From Turritopsis dohrnii (lineage: Eukaryota > Cnidaria > Hydrozoa > Anthoathecata > Oceaniidae), in the NCBI GenBank assembly GCA_027922465.2, contig BQMF02000050.1, forward strand, positions 558,001 through 622,000: a stretch of DNA of 64,000 nucleotides, given 5' to 3'. Position 1 is the stretch's first letter; each line of letters begins with the position of its first letter. A model generated the notes under the pieces. The model was not told where the DNA came from and made no database searches. It worked only from the letters and a program-made list of their open reading frames with translations. Of this stretch, positions 50,408-60,656 are shown in pieces. The translations under genes were made by a program, and so were the position numbers.

Positions 50408-51130
50408 CTAATCATTCAAGGCGACTATTTGATGACGTCGGTACATCCCAAAACAGAAGCCAACATCTCGTCGAACTTCATCGCCGAAAGTCTCCAAAAC
50501 TGGTTTAAAACGATGAGCGGTGCTTCTAGAGATGGTGAATTCGAGAATGACATCGTAGAACGGTGCTTGATCAGCAGAGTGAGAAATGTTCTTGTAGATG
50601 GTCATGCCGAGGAGGTTATGCGCAACAGACGCGCTACTTTTCAACTTTTTGATCAACCGATTGGCCTCTTCCACTAGTTTACCATTTCCACTTTCGTAGT
50701 CCAGCCGTTCAAAAAAACACAGAAATTTCTCCGAAGGATGTTCCGTTAAGTTTGCATCAGATACTGACCGGTATGTGTTTCTTTTCCAAATAGATTTCTT
50801 TTGAATGATAAAGGCACCAAACGGAATCGATTTGGAATTTTCTTCTGTTCCGAGAACATCGATGCCATTTGGATAAGTTTCTTGATAACTTTCCAAACTC
50901 CATTCTGTTTTGGTGAAGAAGTTATAAGGTCTGTCTTTGGTTGGTTTTAATGACATCGAGTCTGATAGAATCACTTTTAAGCCTCCCTGCTTGCTCACTA
51001 TGTGTGGACCTAAGTAGCGCCACCGCTTCTTTACGTCTGTGGAATTAAGAGATAATCCTTCAAAGATGTAAACCTTTTTCTGCTTGATGTCCAGTGCTTC
51101 ATCTTGTCTCTTTGATCCAGTGGAACTCAT
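50408..51130 (-). CDS. Protein of unknown function, 240 residues
   Basis: The start is the ATG of MSSTGSKRQDEALD; the longer frame runs through a likely splice acceptor (TTTAATTTCAG) nine bases upstream. Single coding exon with no signal peptide or membrane span. It has a basic N-terminus, YIFEGLSLNSTDVKKRWRYLG, a middle with SIPFGAFIIQKKSIWKR, and a C-terminal part ending FGMYRRHQIVALND. No family recognised. A predicted 5'-UTR exon ends near 51809 (GAGAAAGTAAGT donor) with a TATA box at 51858-51865. The ~0.7 kb leader intron carries the 47-bp tandem repeats. Open frame, plausible splice signals and promoter support a real lineage-specific gene. Confidence 0.6.
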   Translation of the reverse strand: MSSTGSKRQDEALDIKQKKVYIFEGLSLNSTDVKKRWRYLGPHIVSKQGGLKVILSDSMSLKPTKDRPYNFFTKTEWSLESYQETYPNGIDVLGTEENSKSIPFGAFIIQKKSIWKRNTYRSVSDANLTEHPSEKFLCFFERLDYESGNGKLVEEANRLIKKLKSSASVAHNLLGMTIYKNISHSADQAPFYDVILEFTISRSTAHRFKPVLETFGDEVRRDVGFCFGMYRRHQIVALND

Positions 51131-51207
51131 ACTTAACCTGAAATTAAACAATATTCAATCAGGTTTTGGGTTCAATTGCCGACAAAGCTTACTACAAACT
51201 AAAGCTT

Positions 51208-51375
51208 GTTATGTGGAAAAGATTTTAGGAGAGTTCTTGAAGAGAGAGTTCATTATGTGGAAGGGATTTTAGGAGAGTTCTTGAAGAGAGAGTTCATTAT
51301 GTGGAAGGGATTTTAGGAGAGTTCTTGAAGAGAGAGTTTATTATGTGGAAGGGATTTTAGGAGAGTTCTTGAAGT
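51208..51375. repeat. 47-bp tandem repeat in a leader intron
   Basis: Nearly identical units GTGGAAGGGATTTTAGGAGA followed by GTTCTTGAAGAGAGAGTTCATTAT, about 3.5 copies. High identity suggests recent expansion. Confidence 0.85.
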
Positions 51376-51857
51376 TCTTGAAGAGAGTTTGTAATGAGGA
51401 AAGTGGTTTATGAGGAACTTGGATCAAAAGTCTTCTTATTTTTGTTTGATAGGAGTAGTCATTTAGCGAAGTTTTGATCATTTAACCCAGCCAAAATGAA
51501 CAGTGTTTTGACCACAAACTAGGTAATACATCAAGACAAGGGTTTCTTAAGAATCGTAAAAATACAGATGTTTCATGAAACCATGCTTGTCTTTCAGTTT
51601 GAAACCTTAAAATATTTCGGGAAAGCCTTATAAGAACAAAGGCATTACCTGAACCTTGCCCACACTGACTCAAACAAAGATAACAAGTTTTACACCGAGA
51701 CATTGAAAGGTCAAGTAATAAATTAGATATAACGGTGTATGTTCTTTTTTGTAACGACACCACTCTAATAAAATCAAAACTACAAAAAATAAAACTGTAC
51801 TTACTTTCTCATATATTGGTGAATGATGTTTGATAATTCAACATAGGTAAATTTCAG

Positions 51858-51865
51858 TATTTATA
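51858..51865 (-). promoter_or_regulatory. TATA box of the 50.4 kb gene
   Basis: TATAAATA on the minus strand, about 50 bp upstream of the predicted leader exon end. Confidence 0.45.
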
Positions 51866-53058
51866 TGATTCCTATTAGCACTTTTGACGTCAGAGAACGC
51901 AATTAGAATGACGCTTGAAATCTATCATAGATTGATTTGTGGTTTCTCGTTTCAAAACGTGCCATTACAATGTTGATTGTAATTCCTTGTATTATGAATT
52001 ACAATGCTAAATAGTGTATTTCTCGTTTGAGATAATGATGCGTCCTCATTATGTATGCAAGCGAAGAAAAAATGTTAATGAGTTTACGTCATGTTAATTA
52101 TATTATACAATGAAGACTTAGTTGAGATGGTAGCAAAATTTTATGAGTCAGTGTTTGTTTTACATATGCAAGCAGTTCTAGTGTTTGCGTTTTAAAAGTT
52201 TCTGTAAGCCTGACTGACAGGTTATGGTTGCAAGTCACGCTTGGTAAAAAGTTTTGAAAAATTGATTATAAAATTATTACTGATTTCTGTAGGCAATACA
52301 CGATATCGAACTATCATGCATTTCCTGAAGAGAGCACGTGGAACTCTTCCCGATCTCAAGTTTTTCTAAAAATGTCCACGTTTGGTTGTCACTATTGCTC
52401 TGAAGGTAAATTTGTAGATTTCATAACCAACTTTGTAACCAAACTTTTTGCGAAAATGGTTTGTAAAGAAGAAAATGTCTGATATTAAAAAGACGTTGCC
52501 GAAGAGCTTTAACTCGTAGGAGCCTTTTGCATGCGTGGTATTCACAGGAACCGAGAAATATATGGTGCAAAAAGAGTTGAAAAATGACTGATTCAAGTAA
52601 GTTCTGTGTTGTGTTGATTATCAGGTAACCTAGAAATTTAGTGAAATATTGATTATTTACAAAAGCAATTTAGACTATCTAAAACATCAACGAGATTTTA
52701 AGAAAAAACACCAGCTATTCGACATTTCCAATTTATTGAGCTTTCAACTCAAACATGAGCAATGATGACAATGATGTACAAATTACTGTAAATAAAAATA
52801 ATATTGTACAAAATATTGATTCTACCATGAAAATAGTTTTATATAATGACATTGAATTTGCTAAACAAAAACAAGAGGAACTGACACAACAGTTCGTTGA
52901 GAGGAGGATTTCCTTTTTGTATAAGCAGAGTCTCCTTTATCTCTAGATCATAATTTAGAGAATCAGATGCGAGAATAGTAAAATTCCTTCCGTCAACATG
53001 GTTTAATTAAACGAGTAAGTGATCCCTGGCTGTCGAAGGTTGGTAAGAAACAACTCGT
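51866..53058. other. Stretch with only short unassigned frames
   Basis: Contains two small open frames (52366-52596 minus and 52755-52946 plus) with no recognisable domain. The second (MSNDDNDVQITVN) has an acidic start and could be an exon, but nothing supports it further. Confidence 0.4.
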
Positions 53059-53715
53059 TTAAACTGTAAGGTGTGAAATTCCAAGGTGTTCACAAGACTT
53101 TACGTTAAGGAGTCGAATAAAGTTTTCAATATGAGTAGCTTTGCAGCTACTACATGAACATACGCATATACATGTATATACATAATTTGAAATCAAAGCC
53201 CTGGGAAAATTATCATTGAAACAAGCAGGCAACCTTAAAGACGACTTAAAAACCACTTTGCATGGAACAACAATGTACTGCTTATGAAACAGTTTCTTGA
53301 GGCGTGTCCTTGCTTGTAATGAAACAGATCCTAAGTAAGGCAACACAACAAGAACGTTCTTTTTAGATACTTCAAGCGAACTAACAAGATGCAGCCAAGT
53401 AGACAACTAAGGTGTGTGTATCTTGTTAAGAAATCTTTTGACATAAGCGTCAATAAAATTACGGGGATAGCCATTTCTAGAAAGACTACCCTTCAACAAC
53501 TTTAGTTCCACACGAAACTTAGAAAACATAGACACCAAGGCAAAACAGTGAAATAAGAATGTATAAACCTAACCATATTTATGAGATAACAGAACAAAGC
53601 TGGGAAAGTCTTTATAGTCGCCACTAAATGTAGGTTTACGGCAAACACAGGTGATAACATGTGGTGATTCATATGCACTGTCCGTACACTATATACAGTA
53701 GCAGGTTTAGATTCA
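53059..53715 (-). pseudogene. Penelope-like element, 3' part with GIY-YIG region
   Basis: Reading down from 53715: VCRKPTFSG (end of reverse transcriptase), LFHCFALVSMFSKFRVELKL and SLSRNGYPRNFIDAYVKRFL (thumb), then LPYLGSVSLQARTRLKKLF and the C-terminal endonuclease zone with ACFNDNFPRALISNYVYTCICVCSCSSC and VKSCEHLGIS. In intact elements the last zone is the GIY-YIG endonuclease; here its key Tyr/Arg positions are degraded, and stops or shifts lie near 53500 and 53420. A second Penelope-like copy besides that at 45.9-48.2 kb, on the other strand and covering mainly the opposite end of the enzyme. Confidence 0.75.
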
Positions 53716-53716
53716 T

Positions 53717-54999
53717 TTAGCAATAATTTGGTGGAAGATATAGATTCCTTATCAAACAACGTTTCAAAACATCTCTAACCTTAATCTCCTCCTTAATACT
53801 CTTATTAATTTCCTTTGCAGTTGTAATATCAATTTTCTCAAATTTGCCGGAACCAAAAAATAAGCTGTAGCTACATTTTCTTGATGTAATTAACCTGGTT
53901 GATGATGACGACAAGGTACCTTTGTCAGATGCTATGTCTCTCATTCGAGATTTAATGTTCTGTCTCCTTGCCAAGATCTTTTACATCTTTAACAATTTAA
54001 GTGAAAGCGTGTCAGCGGAATTCAAGTTTTTCTGTGGAATAAAATTGTTGAGACCTTTTGACGTTTCCTCGGCAGTTGTTAATAAGTATAGTTAAACATC
54101 ACTTTATCAGGATCGTGTTTGCCAGGAGATACAATGAGACCAATGCCTTTCAACTTCTTGTTTTGAACAAGACGTTGTCAATGGATGCCTTTGCTATAAG
54201 CCAATAAGAAATATGGTGCACAGGTGTGTGAAATCCAAAAATTGACTTACTCAAACCACTTTTATGAAAATTCCTTTCCTAACCGTTTAACATAATACAA
54301 TATAATACAATTTATACAGTTTTGCTCTTTCAAAAAACTCCACAGGGTAGTTTAAGAATGTGATTGTTGTTTTTTTAGTTTCTTTCGCATGTCCCCTTGA
54401 AAGATTGCTATCGTTAGTTGGATCACACATTGAAGAAAAAAGATAACAACTTTCGGAAAGCTATTCTGGCTGAATGTTTAGTGTTCACGTTTCTTTTGCG
54501 TCTGGTGGTTCACAAAAATCTATGAGCCCCTTGTTCTTGATGGGAAAGAAGATTTTCAGGTTATTGTTACATCAGATTTACATGTCTCCATCATGAAGTT
54601 CTGATCGTAAGAAAAACATAGCTGGAGAATTTGAAGAAACTTGGCAATTTTCAAATGTCTTGGATCCTGTTGATGAAATACTGGCATTCTAATCCACGAT
54701 TTAAAGCCACCAACCTTCAATCATTCTCATTTTAGCTTTAACTACAACTGAGAAAAGACCAAATAATACTCCGTGCCACACTGAATACGCAGGAACAACA
54801 TCTTCCGTACCCCCAAACATTTCCCTTCAATGCAGCCCTCGTTTACAATGACCTCCCTAAAACATAAGAATGTTCTAAATAAACAGTGGCCTGTTATTTG
54901 TCTCACAACCAAGTTTCTGTACAACCTTGTACTGTGAACTTTAACCTGTAAATAATGCGCCTGTCTCCTGTCCATCAAACAGTTTTATTATTTAATATC
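53717..54999. other. Stretch with fragments of unknown genes
   Basis: An open minus-strand frame (53717-53974) encodes a Ser/Lys-rich piece (KEINKSIKEEIKVRDVL) without known domain. Near 54385-54500 (plus) a short segment reads PLERLLSLVGSHIEEK, resembling the C-terminal dimerisation region of hAT transposases, broken by stops. Neither is complete. Confidence 0.35.
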
Positions 55000-55000
55000 T

Positions 55001-55130
55001 ACCGTATTCTCTCTAACTAGCGCCCCTCTCCAGTAAGCGCTCCTTCTAATAAGCGCCTCCCTCTAGTCAAAAATATTTTTATAAGCGCCCCTCTCCAGTA
55101 AGCACCCAGGCGCTTAGAGAGAATACGGTA
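55001..55130. repeat. Short MITE with AGCGCC repeats
   Basis: ACCGTATTCTCTCTAACTAG at the left is the complement of CGCTTAGAGAGAATACGGT at the right. Inside, CCCCTCTCCAGTAAGCGC is repeated. It ends in TA at both sides. Confidence 0.75.
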
Positions 55131-55488
55131 TTTAATTTAATAGAACAAACCATTACGCCAGCAGTGAATACTGAAAAAGAGCGAGAGGTAAGTACTGTAG
55201 TCGTGTATTAACATGCTCTCGAGTAAATTGAATGTTTTAGTTGAAGACTCAAAAACCAGAAAAACATCTGACACACAGAAGGAAGAACAAGTATATAACG
55301 TAAACCTTGACGTCTCATTAAACTACTTTTGTCATCAATGTTTAAGCTTGATATAGTTAACCTGCGATAACTTATAGGATGCTGCTGATGGGCGGCATAG
55401 GAAATACCAAAAAACCTAAAAGGATAAGCGAATGAATTCTATATCAATTTAATCTTTACCTCAATAGCTGATCAATCATTCATATTGC

Positions 55489-55644
55489 CAACCTCGTACC
55501 CGGGGTTTCTTGCCTTTTCGACATACGGCCCTTGCTTATACTTCGACCATTCAGATTGCAACTTTAATCGGCGTATGCCCTAACAGGGTCTTCTTTGCTG
55601 CCTTCCGTATATCGAAAGGGCAAGAAACCCTTGATACGAGGTTG
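55489..55644. repeat. Palindromic MITE with 9-bp target duplication
   Basis: CAACCTCGTACCCGGGGTTT at the left pairs with AAACCCTTGATACGAGGTTG at the right, and pairing continues inward for about 40 bp. TCATATTGC flanks it directly on both sides (55480-55488 and 55645-55653). Nine-base duplications are typical of Mutator-like elements. Confidence 0.8.
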
Positions 55645-55961
55645 TCATATTGCCAGATGTTTAGTGAATGGTTGAAGAAGAAAGAACTGAAGTCAAATCC
55701 AAAACAAATTTGGAAGATTGTACAATACGTGTGCATCATGTGGATGATATCACAATCACAACTTCAAGTACTAAATATCATACAACATGAGCTTTGAACG
55801 CAATACTTTCTCACATTCTCCCCTAATAAGTAAGAGAAGATACATTAGGTAATTTTGTTGGGATCTCAGGAGGGAAATAGATTTTACGATCTTGCTAGAT
55901 AAATTGGCTGTAACCCAAAAAAACAAGGAAAAACCAGTTGGAAAAACATATCACACAGAAT

Positions 55962-56726
55962 TTAAACGCGAAGTTTTTCTATTTTCTTTCTAAACCAATA
56001 TGACAGTTTCTGAAAGATGTTTCTTCGTTTTTGAGAGTTCTTCGTAAATCTGCATTCCTCCCGTGTTTCGACACATACGGTGGCATGCTTTGTAATACGG
56101 CTATGTTGTGGAATATTTTCGTCTTCCGGTGTGATCATATCATCTTGTTTGCGGAGGTCATTTGATCGATTGAATTCATCTTCTTCACAAAATGACACTA
56201 TTGACATGCTGTCATCAAATCGGAAATCCGATCTTCCAATAGGAATAACCCTCATCTCATTGGTGTTAGCCTTGCTTTCCACGTGTGTGAATGGTTTCAG
56301 TGACTCAACAGCAATCACGACACTATGCTTTGGTTTGATGTCTTCGTCGTGGAAGATTGGTAACGATGAGACACTACCGAAACTGATCAACGATAAAGTA
56401 TCTTCATCGTAAAATATCGGCAACGATGATACACTGCCGAAACTGATGATTGACAATGTGTCATAATTGTCATTAGCGACTTCTTGCGGAGATAATTCGT
56501 TGAATATCATCTGCTTCTCCATCATCAAGCAATGATGCTCGCAATGATGACGTTTGTTCATCACTTGTTTCATAAATACATCACGCATTTTGTATCTGCA
56601 AGTGATTTTAATAAAGGCACTTATCACAGCAGAAAATAAGCGTCTAGCTTTAAAAGAGAGTTTTGTTAAAAACGTATGCGAAAGATCTAGTCGCTGATTT
56701 GACGTCAGATTGTTTAGAGACGTCAT
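55962..56726 (-). CDS. Protein of unknown function with internal repeat
   Basis: The 254-residue product comes from one open exon. The start at 56726 (ATGACGTCTCTAAAC) is the first ATG; the next good one would be MRDVFMKQ. It has a basic N-terminal third with a weakly hydrophobic helix (FSAVISAFIKITC), a tandem duplication (LSIISFGSVSSLPIFYDED, then a near-identical unit), an acidic middle containing VIPIGRSDFRFDDSM and a basic C-terminus (FQKLSYWFRKKIEKLRV). No domain recognised. The repeats are also visible in DNA near 56340-56460. A decayed copy at 44355-44545 shows that the family has more than one member. Probably cytoplasmic; function unknown. Confidence 0.55.
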   Translation of the reverse strand: MTSLNNLTSNQRLDLSHTFLTKLSFKARRLFSAVISAFIKITCRYKMRDVFMKQVMNKRHHCEHHCLMMEKQMIFNELSPQEVANDNYDTLSIISFGSVSSLPIFYDEDTLSLISFGSVSSLPIFHDEDIKPKHSVVIAVESLKPFTHVESKANTNEMRVIPIGRSDFRFDDSMSIVSFCEEDEFNRSNDLRKQDDMITPEDENIPQHSRITKHATVCVETREECRFTKNSQKRRNIFQKLSYWFRKKIEKLRV

Positions 56727-57546
56727 ATGAAGATATCATGCAATAAAGATGGCGGCAAAAGAAGCGTTGAATTTTTTATATTCTTGTTCGAAACTGTTTT
56801 ATTTTCGTAAAATAAAAAATGGCTTCTATCCAGGTTAGGTTGATATCCTTTTGTAATGGAATATTCACAGAATGTTATTATCTACGTAACAGATGAAATC
56901 TTCTTCTCAAACCATCAATTATTTTGTGGTTTAATGTTTTTGTTTCTCCACTCGTCATGTATACCCTTTTTATTCAGTAATTATTGCTGTCCCCCCAATG
57001 AAATAATTAATACGTTGAGTAGGACATGACGCGATAAACAGAAGCACGGTCTATTGTGGAGAAAATAGGTAACCAGAAAAGAAGGAACGAAAGAAACATC
57101 GTCATCAGTAAATACGAAATGAGATTACAGAAGTAAAAGAAATTAATCATCCATATCGTTGGTGATATCAGAAGCTATGCAGAAACCGTGGAGCAGATTT
57201 TTGTTTTGGAGGTGCTGACTAATATTTTAGGTAAAACATTTGCAAAAAACCTCTATTATATGCAAAAATTACTGTTTGCGACAAAATTATTGAGGGGACT
57301 ATAGCCCCCTTGGCCATCCTGCTTCGAGGTCCTTGCTATGAGGAGAGTCTCAAGGATTTCTTCTACATTCTTCATCTGTTTACTCATTGCCTTGAGGTCG
57401 TTCTTCAATTTATCAACAATTACAATTACCTTTTAATGTGTATTCCAAAAATGTAGTTTCTCACCAAACGTTCCTGTTGATATTCTACAGTGATCTTTCA
57501 AAAAATTTGCAACTCCCTTTTATATCTTGACGTCTTTGATATCGTC

Positions 57547-57650
57547 AAAAATCTTCAAAAAGTCACTGTGACGGAAGAGCATTTTTATTGAAATAGTGCG
57601 TACACTTCTACAGAAACACACTCGTTTACAGTGATTTTTCAACTTACTTT
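57547..57650. repeat. Palindromic MITE family, copy 4
   Basis: AAAATCTTCAAAAAGTCACTG at the left and CAGTGATTTTTCAACTTAC at the right, with the centre diverged (TTCTACAGAAACAC). Confidence 0.65.
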
Positions 57651-57867
57651 GATATCGTCAATAGCGAGACCTACCTAGATAAAGAAAGCTTCATTAAGAA
57701 TTTTTTCGTCTCCTTTCCATCAACTTAGAACCCAAACCCTCATGCCTATAGGCCGTATGCTTGTCCTTTAGCGATACATTCATTGCCAAGAGAACGGCAG
57801 GTCCTGGTTCACAACCTGACCGAGTCAATTCAGAATTTATAACAGTATAAATTGATCCACTCAACTT

Positions 57868-57987
57868 CCCAGTGTGCAAATTTGTTGAAAAATCACTGCG
57901 AAGGAGTGCATTTCTATAGAAATACACAGGCTGTTTCAATAAATATGCTCTTCCGTCACAGTGACTTTTTGAAGATTTTCATCGCAG
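57868..57987. repeat. Palindromic MITE family, copy 5
   Basis: CCCAGTGTGCAAATTTGTTG, then CACTGCGAAGGAGTGCATTT, the TTCTATAGAAATACAC centre, and CACAGTGACTTTTTGAAGAT. Here the family appears in the opposite orientation to copy 4. Confidence 0.7.
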
Positions 57988-58335
57988 TGACTCAACTTAA
58001 CACTCAGCTTTAGCGCAGGAATTTCATAGATGACAGTTCTAACAAAAATAAAAAGACCACATTGATGAATAAATAAATAAATAAAAAGATAAAAATAAAC
58101 AAATAAATAAATAAATCTTATAATCTTTTTATTATTGTGTTGAATATGCCGTTAGCCGAAAAGCTTTTAACAAAATTCGTTGTTGTTTCTTCAAAGATTT
58201 CATGTGGTTATGATCATTTCTTGACATGTCTTCTTCGTTTGCTTGATTTTGGTTTCGTTCTGCATGAGTGCATAATTTTCTATCTTCTGCATAAGGCAGT
58301 ATATTCTCCATTTTTCTTGCAGCTCACTTTTACTC

Positions 58336-59388
58336 ATGGAAAGATCAAATGATGCCTATTCTGAAAATGAATGCACTGAAAAAAGTTTTCTATCTTCCTT
58401 GAGTTTGGGAAGAAGGCGAATATATGGTCTCCTCCTCATGGCTTTAGCTGGATTTTATATAGTTTTAGCCAATGTTTTGGTGCAGCTGATACACGAGTTC
58501 AACCTTGGAGAGGTGGCTGCACTCGACGTTTTACTCGCCAGAAGTATTGTCACCACTCTTATGGCGAGTGTTTTCATGCTGATTGGAAAGAGCAATCCAG
58601 TGACGTCATACCGATCTGTGTTTTCTCTATCAATCCTCGGTTTGTCTTGTGTCAGCGGAATATTGTTTATTTATTTAGCTTTGAATAAAATTCCCGTCAG
58701 TGATGTAACGATTATACAATTCACGGCACCGATATTTACATCGATTTTAAGTGTTGCTTTTCTCAAACAATCATGTACTGTCATGGATATTGCTTGTGGG
58801 TTTTTCAGTTTTTTTGGATTGTTTATCATGACTCGTCCAACCATAATATTTGGAAAAGAAGATACAGACAGCCGAGAACTAAGCGAGTGCATTGTTGGCG
58901 AGGAAAGTGATAAAAATAATGCCAGCTCGAATTTGGATTACATGTGTGGTGTTTTCTTCGCAGTAGTGGCTGCCATTTTGATTGCAATTTTCTACATCCT
59001 AAACAAGGTTTTAGGCAAGCAAGGTGACATTATCGTCATGATATTTTACTCGGGATTGTTCGGCATAATATTACCTTTACTTGTTAACTTCGCAGCTGGG
59101 CTGCCATTCACATTCGGACAGAAATGGGAAACTTGGCTGGTCTGCATTTTAATTGGAGTTCTCTCATTTGTTCATCTCATGTTCGTTGCACAGTCGTTGC
59201 AATTTGAGGATGCCGGACCAGCTTCGTTGATACGAAATGCTGACTGCGTGTACGCATTTCTCTTGCAATATTTTGTGTTGGACATTATACCAAAAGCGTT
59301 AACACTCATCGGAGCAGCAATAGTAGTAAGCTCTACAACCTGTTTGGGTATATACAGATACAGAAGTGCAAAGCGAGATCTTGAATGA
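58336..59388 (+). CDS. EamA/DMT-type transporter, SLC35G-like
   Basis: The 350-residue product comes from one open exon. The first ATG follows a likely 5'-UTR splice acceptor by about 13 bases. There are about ten membrane spans in two EamA halves: the first starts GLLLMALAGFYIVLANVLVQ and includes VSDVTIIQFTAPIFTSILSVAFL, and the second starts GVFFAVVAAILIAIFYILN and includes GPASLIRNADCVYAFLLQYFV. The P-x-x-x-x-x-x-F/L helix features (QFTAPIFTSIL; AGPASLIRN) are typical of drug/metabolite transporter family members. The acidic loop between halves (about 175-195) is cytosolic. Length and domain layout fit SLC35G1-like proteins of the plasma or ER membrane, whose substrates are poorly known. 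The ORF is intact. Confidence 0.85.
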   Translation: MERSNDAYSENECTEKSFLSSLSLGRRRIYGLLLMALAGFYIVLANVLVQLIHEFNLGEVAALDVLLARSIVTTLMASVFMLIGKSNPVTSYRSVFSLSILGLSCVSGILFIYLALNKIPVSDVTIIQFTAPIFTSILSVAFLKQSCTVMDIACGFFSFFGLFIMTRPTIIFGKEDTDSRELSECIVGEESDKNNASSNLDYMCGVFFAVVAAILIAIFYILNKVLGKQGDIIVMIFYSGLFGIILPLLVNFAAGLPFTFGQKWETWLVCILIGVLSFVHLMFVAQSLQFEDAGPASLIRNADCVYAFLLQYFVLDIIPKALTLIGAAIVVSSTTCLGIYRYRSAKRDLE

Positions 59389-60288
59389 TGAAATCAAATG
59401 CGTCATAACAACATGTTTTGTTTTGAATGATGAAATCAACTGTGTGATTGATACTAACTTCTTAATAACATGTAAAAGTACTTGAAGTTTCATTTTGCGG
59501 GCGAAGTGAAATACATATCAACAGAAACGCATTATACCTCCTCTAGCCGTTGTTCAAAGGTTTACACAACCTCATTGTGTTGTTATCGAAATCATTGTGC
59601 CAAGCCTAGTCGTGGCTGCCTCTCGGAAATACATTCTGTAGATTAAGGCTAAATTGATGTGATCTAACCCAGTGAGCAAAATCGACAAAAAGTCTCTGCG
59701 ATGAAGAGCATTGAAATAGGGTTTATATTTCTATAGAAAATACACTCAGTCGTAGTGATTTTTCAACAAATTTCCCCTCTGGGAAGTTTCTTGAACCAAT
59801 CAAAAATTAAATCCAATCAATCAACCAATCAAGTTTTGAAAGCATTCGCATTAGTCTGATGATATGAAACTTCCATTTTGGAAATTTTGTAAAATGAAAC
59901 ATGAGGTCTTTTTTTTCTGGAAAAAGTATTAGCCGAAGATTAAGTTCATTACTTAGTAAATATTTTGCCCCTTTTTTTTCCCGATACGTTCCCGATAAGC
60001 TTTAGAAAAAGGATTGGGTACGAGGTTGGGAGGATAACACTATAGAGTAACTGCTCATATCTTAAGTATATTTATCAAGCGTTTACACAGAAGAACACAA
60101 AGAAACTATTACAAATCAAAACAAAAGATAATTCTTCATAACCATTTAATAGAACTACAATTGACTTACAAATTCACTTATTGACTTATTGATCAATAAA
60201 TTGGGAATTACTGAGCACAACAACAAAATTCTGATAAAAAATATGTAAGAAATTGCTTAAACTGAGCTTATAGTATCTTTTATACTTT
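59389..60288. other. Intergenic stretch between transporter and galaxin-like gene
   Basis: A 30-bp direct repeat (AATGATGAAATCAA...TGTG...ATAACATGT) follows the transporter stop. A MITE copy lies at 59668-59783. GGATTGGGTACGAGGTTGGG near 60013-60032 resembles the end of the 55489 MITE. No gene. Confidence 0.5.
59668..59783. repeat. Palindromic MITE family, copy 6
   Basis: CCCAGTGAGCAAAATCGACA, a TTTCTATAGAAAATACACTC centre, and GTGATTTTTCAACAAATTTCCCCTCTGGG. Confidence 0.8.
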
Positions 60289-60625
60289 TCATTTTGTTTC
60301 ATCACAAGCTAGTGAGACTAATTTTCCTTGTGGAAATTCGCATGCAGTCGTACGTCGATCGTAGGCCTCGCCTCCGCAACAAAACGTATGCGAAAGTGCA
60401 TTGCTACTAACTGGCACGATGTTACCATGGCAACAGATATTTTTCAGTCTGTCGTATGGTTTATTGCCGCAACACCTTTCTTGCTTTCCAGGATGTTTGC
60501 TTATAACCTAAGGAAAATAGCAAAAGATTTTTGTAAACAATTTATTCATTACTTCATTCAAGCTTGATATATGCTTAACCGAGGAGCTCTTTAGTTTCCA
60601 ATGTTTGAGAAGGTGTTAGGATAAT

Positions 60626-60656
<31 letters not shown>

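Larger units (their letters stand above)
56727..58335. other. Intergenic stretch with two MITE copies
   Basis: No gene supported. It contains the palindromic MITE copies at 57547-57650 and 57868-57987 and AAATAAATAAAT runs at 58066-58115. The end (TTTTTCTTGCAG at about 58311-58322) looks like a splice acceptor just before the transporter ATG. Confidence 0.5.

Noticed and set aside
54385..54510. hAT transposase C-terminus
   Set aside because: PLERLLSLVGSHIEEK resembles the dimerisation region, but it is only about 16 residues before stops. Too little to annotate as an element.
55510..55797. 95-codon plus-strand frame
   Set aside because: It starts inside the palindromic MITE and its amino-acid sequence has no recognisable motif.
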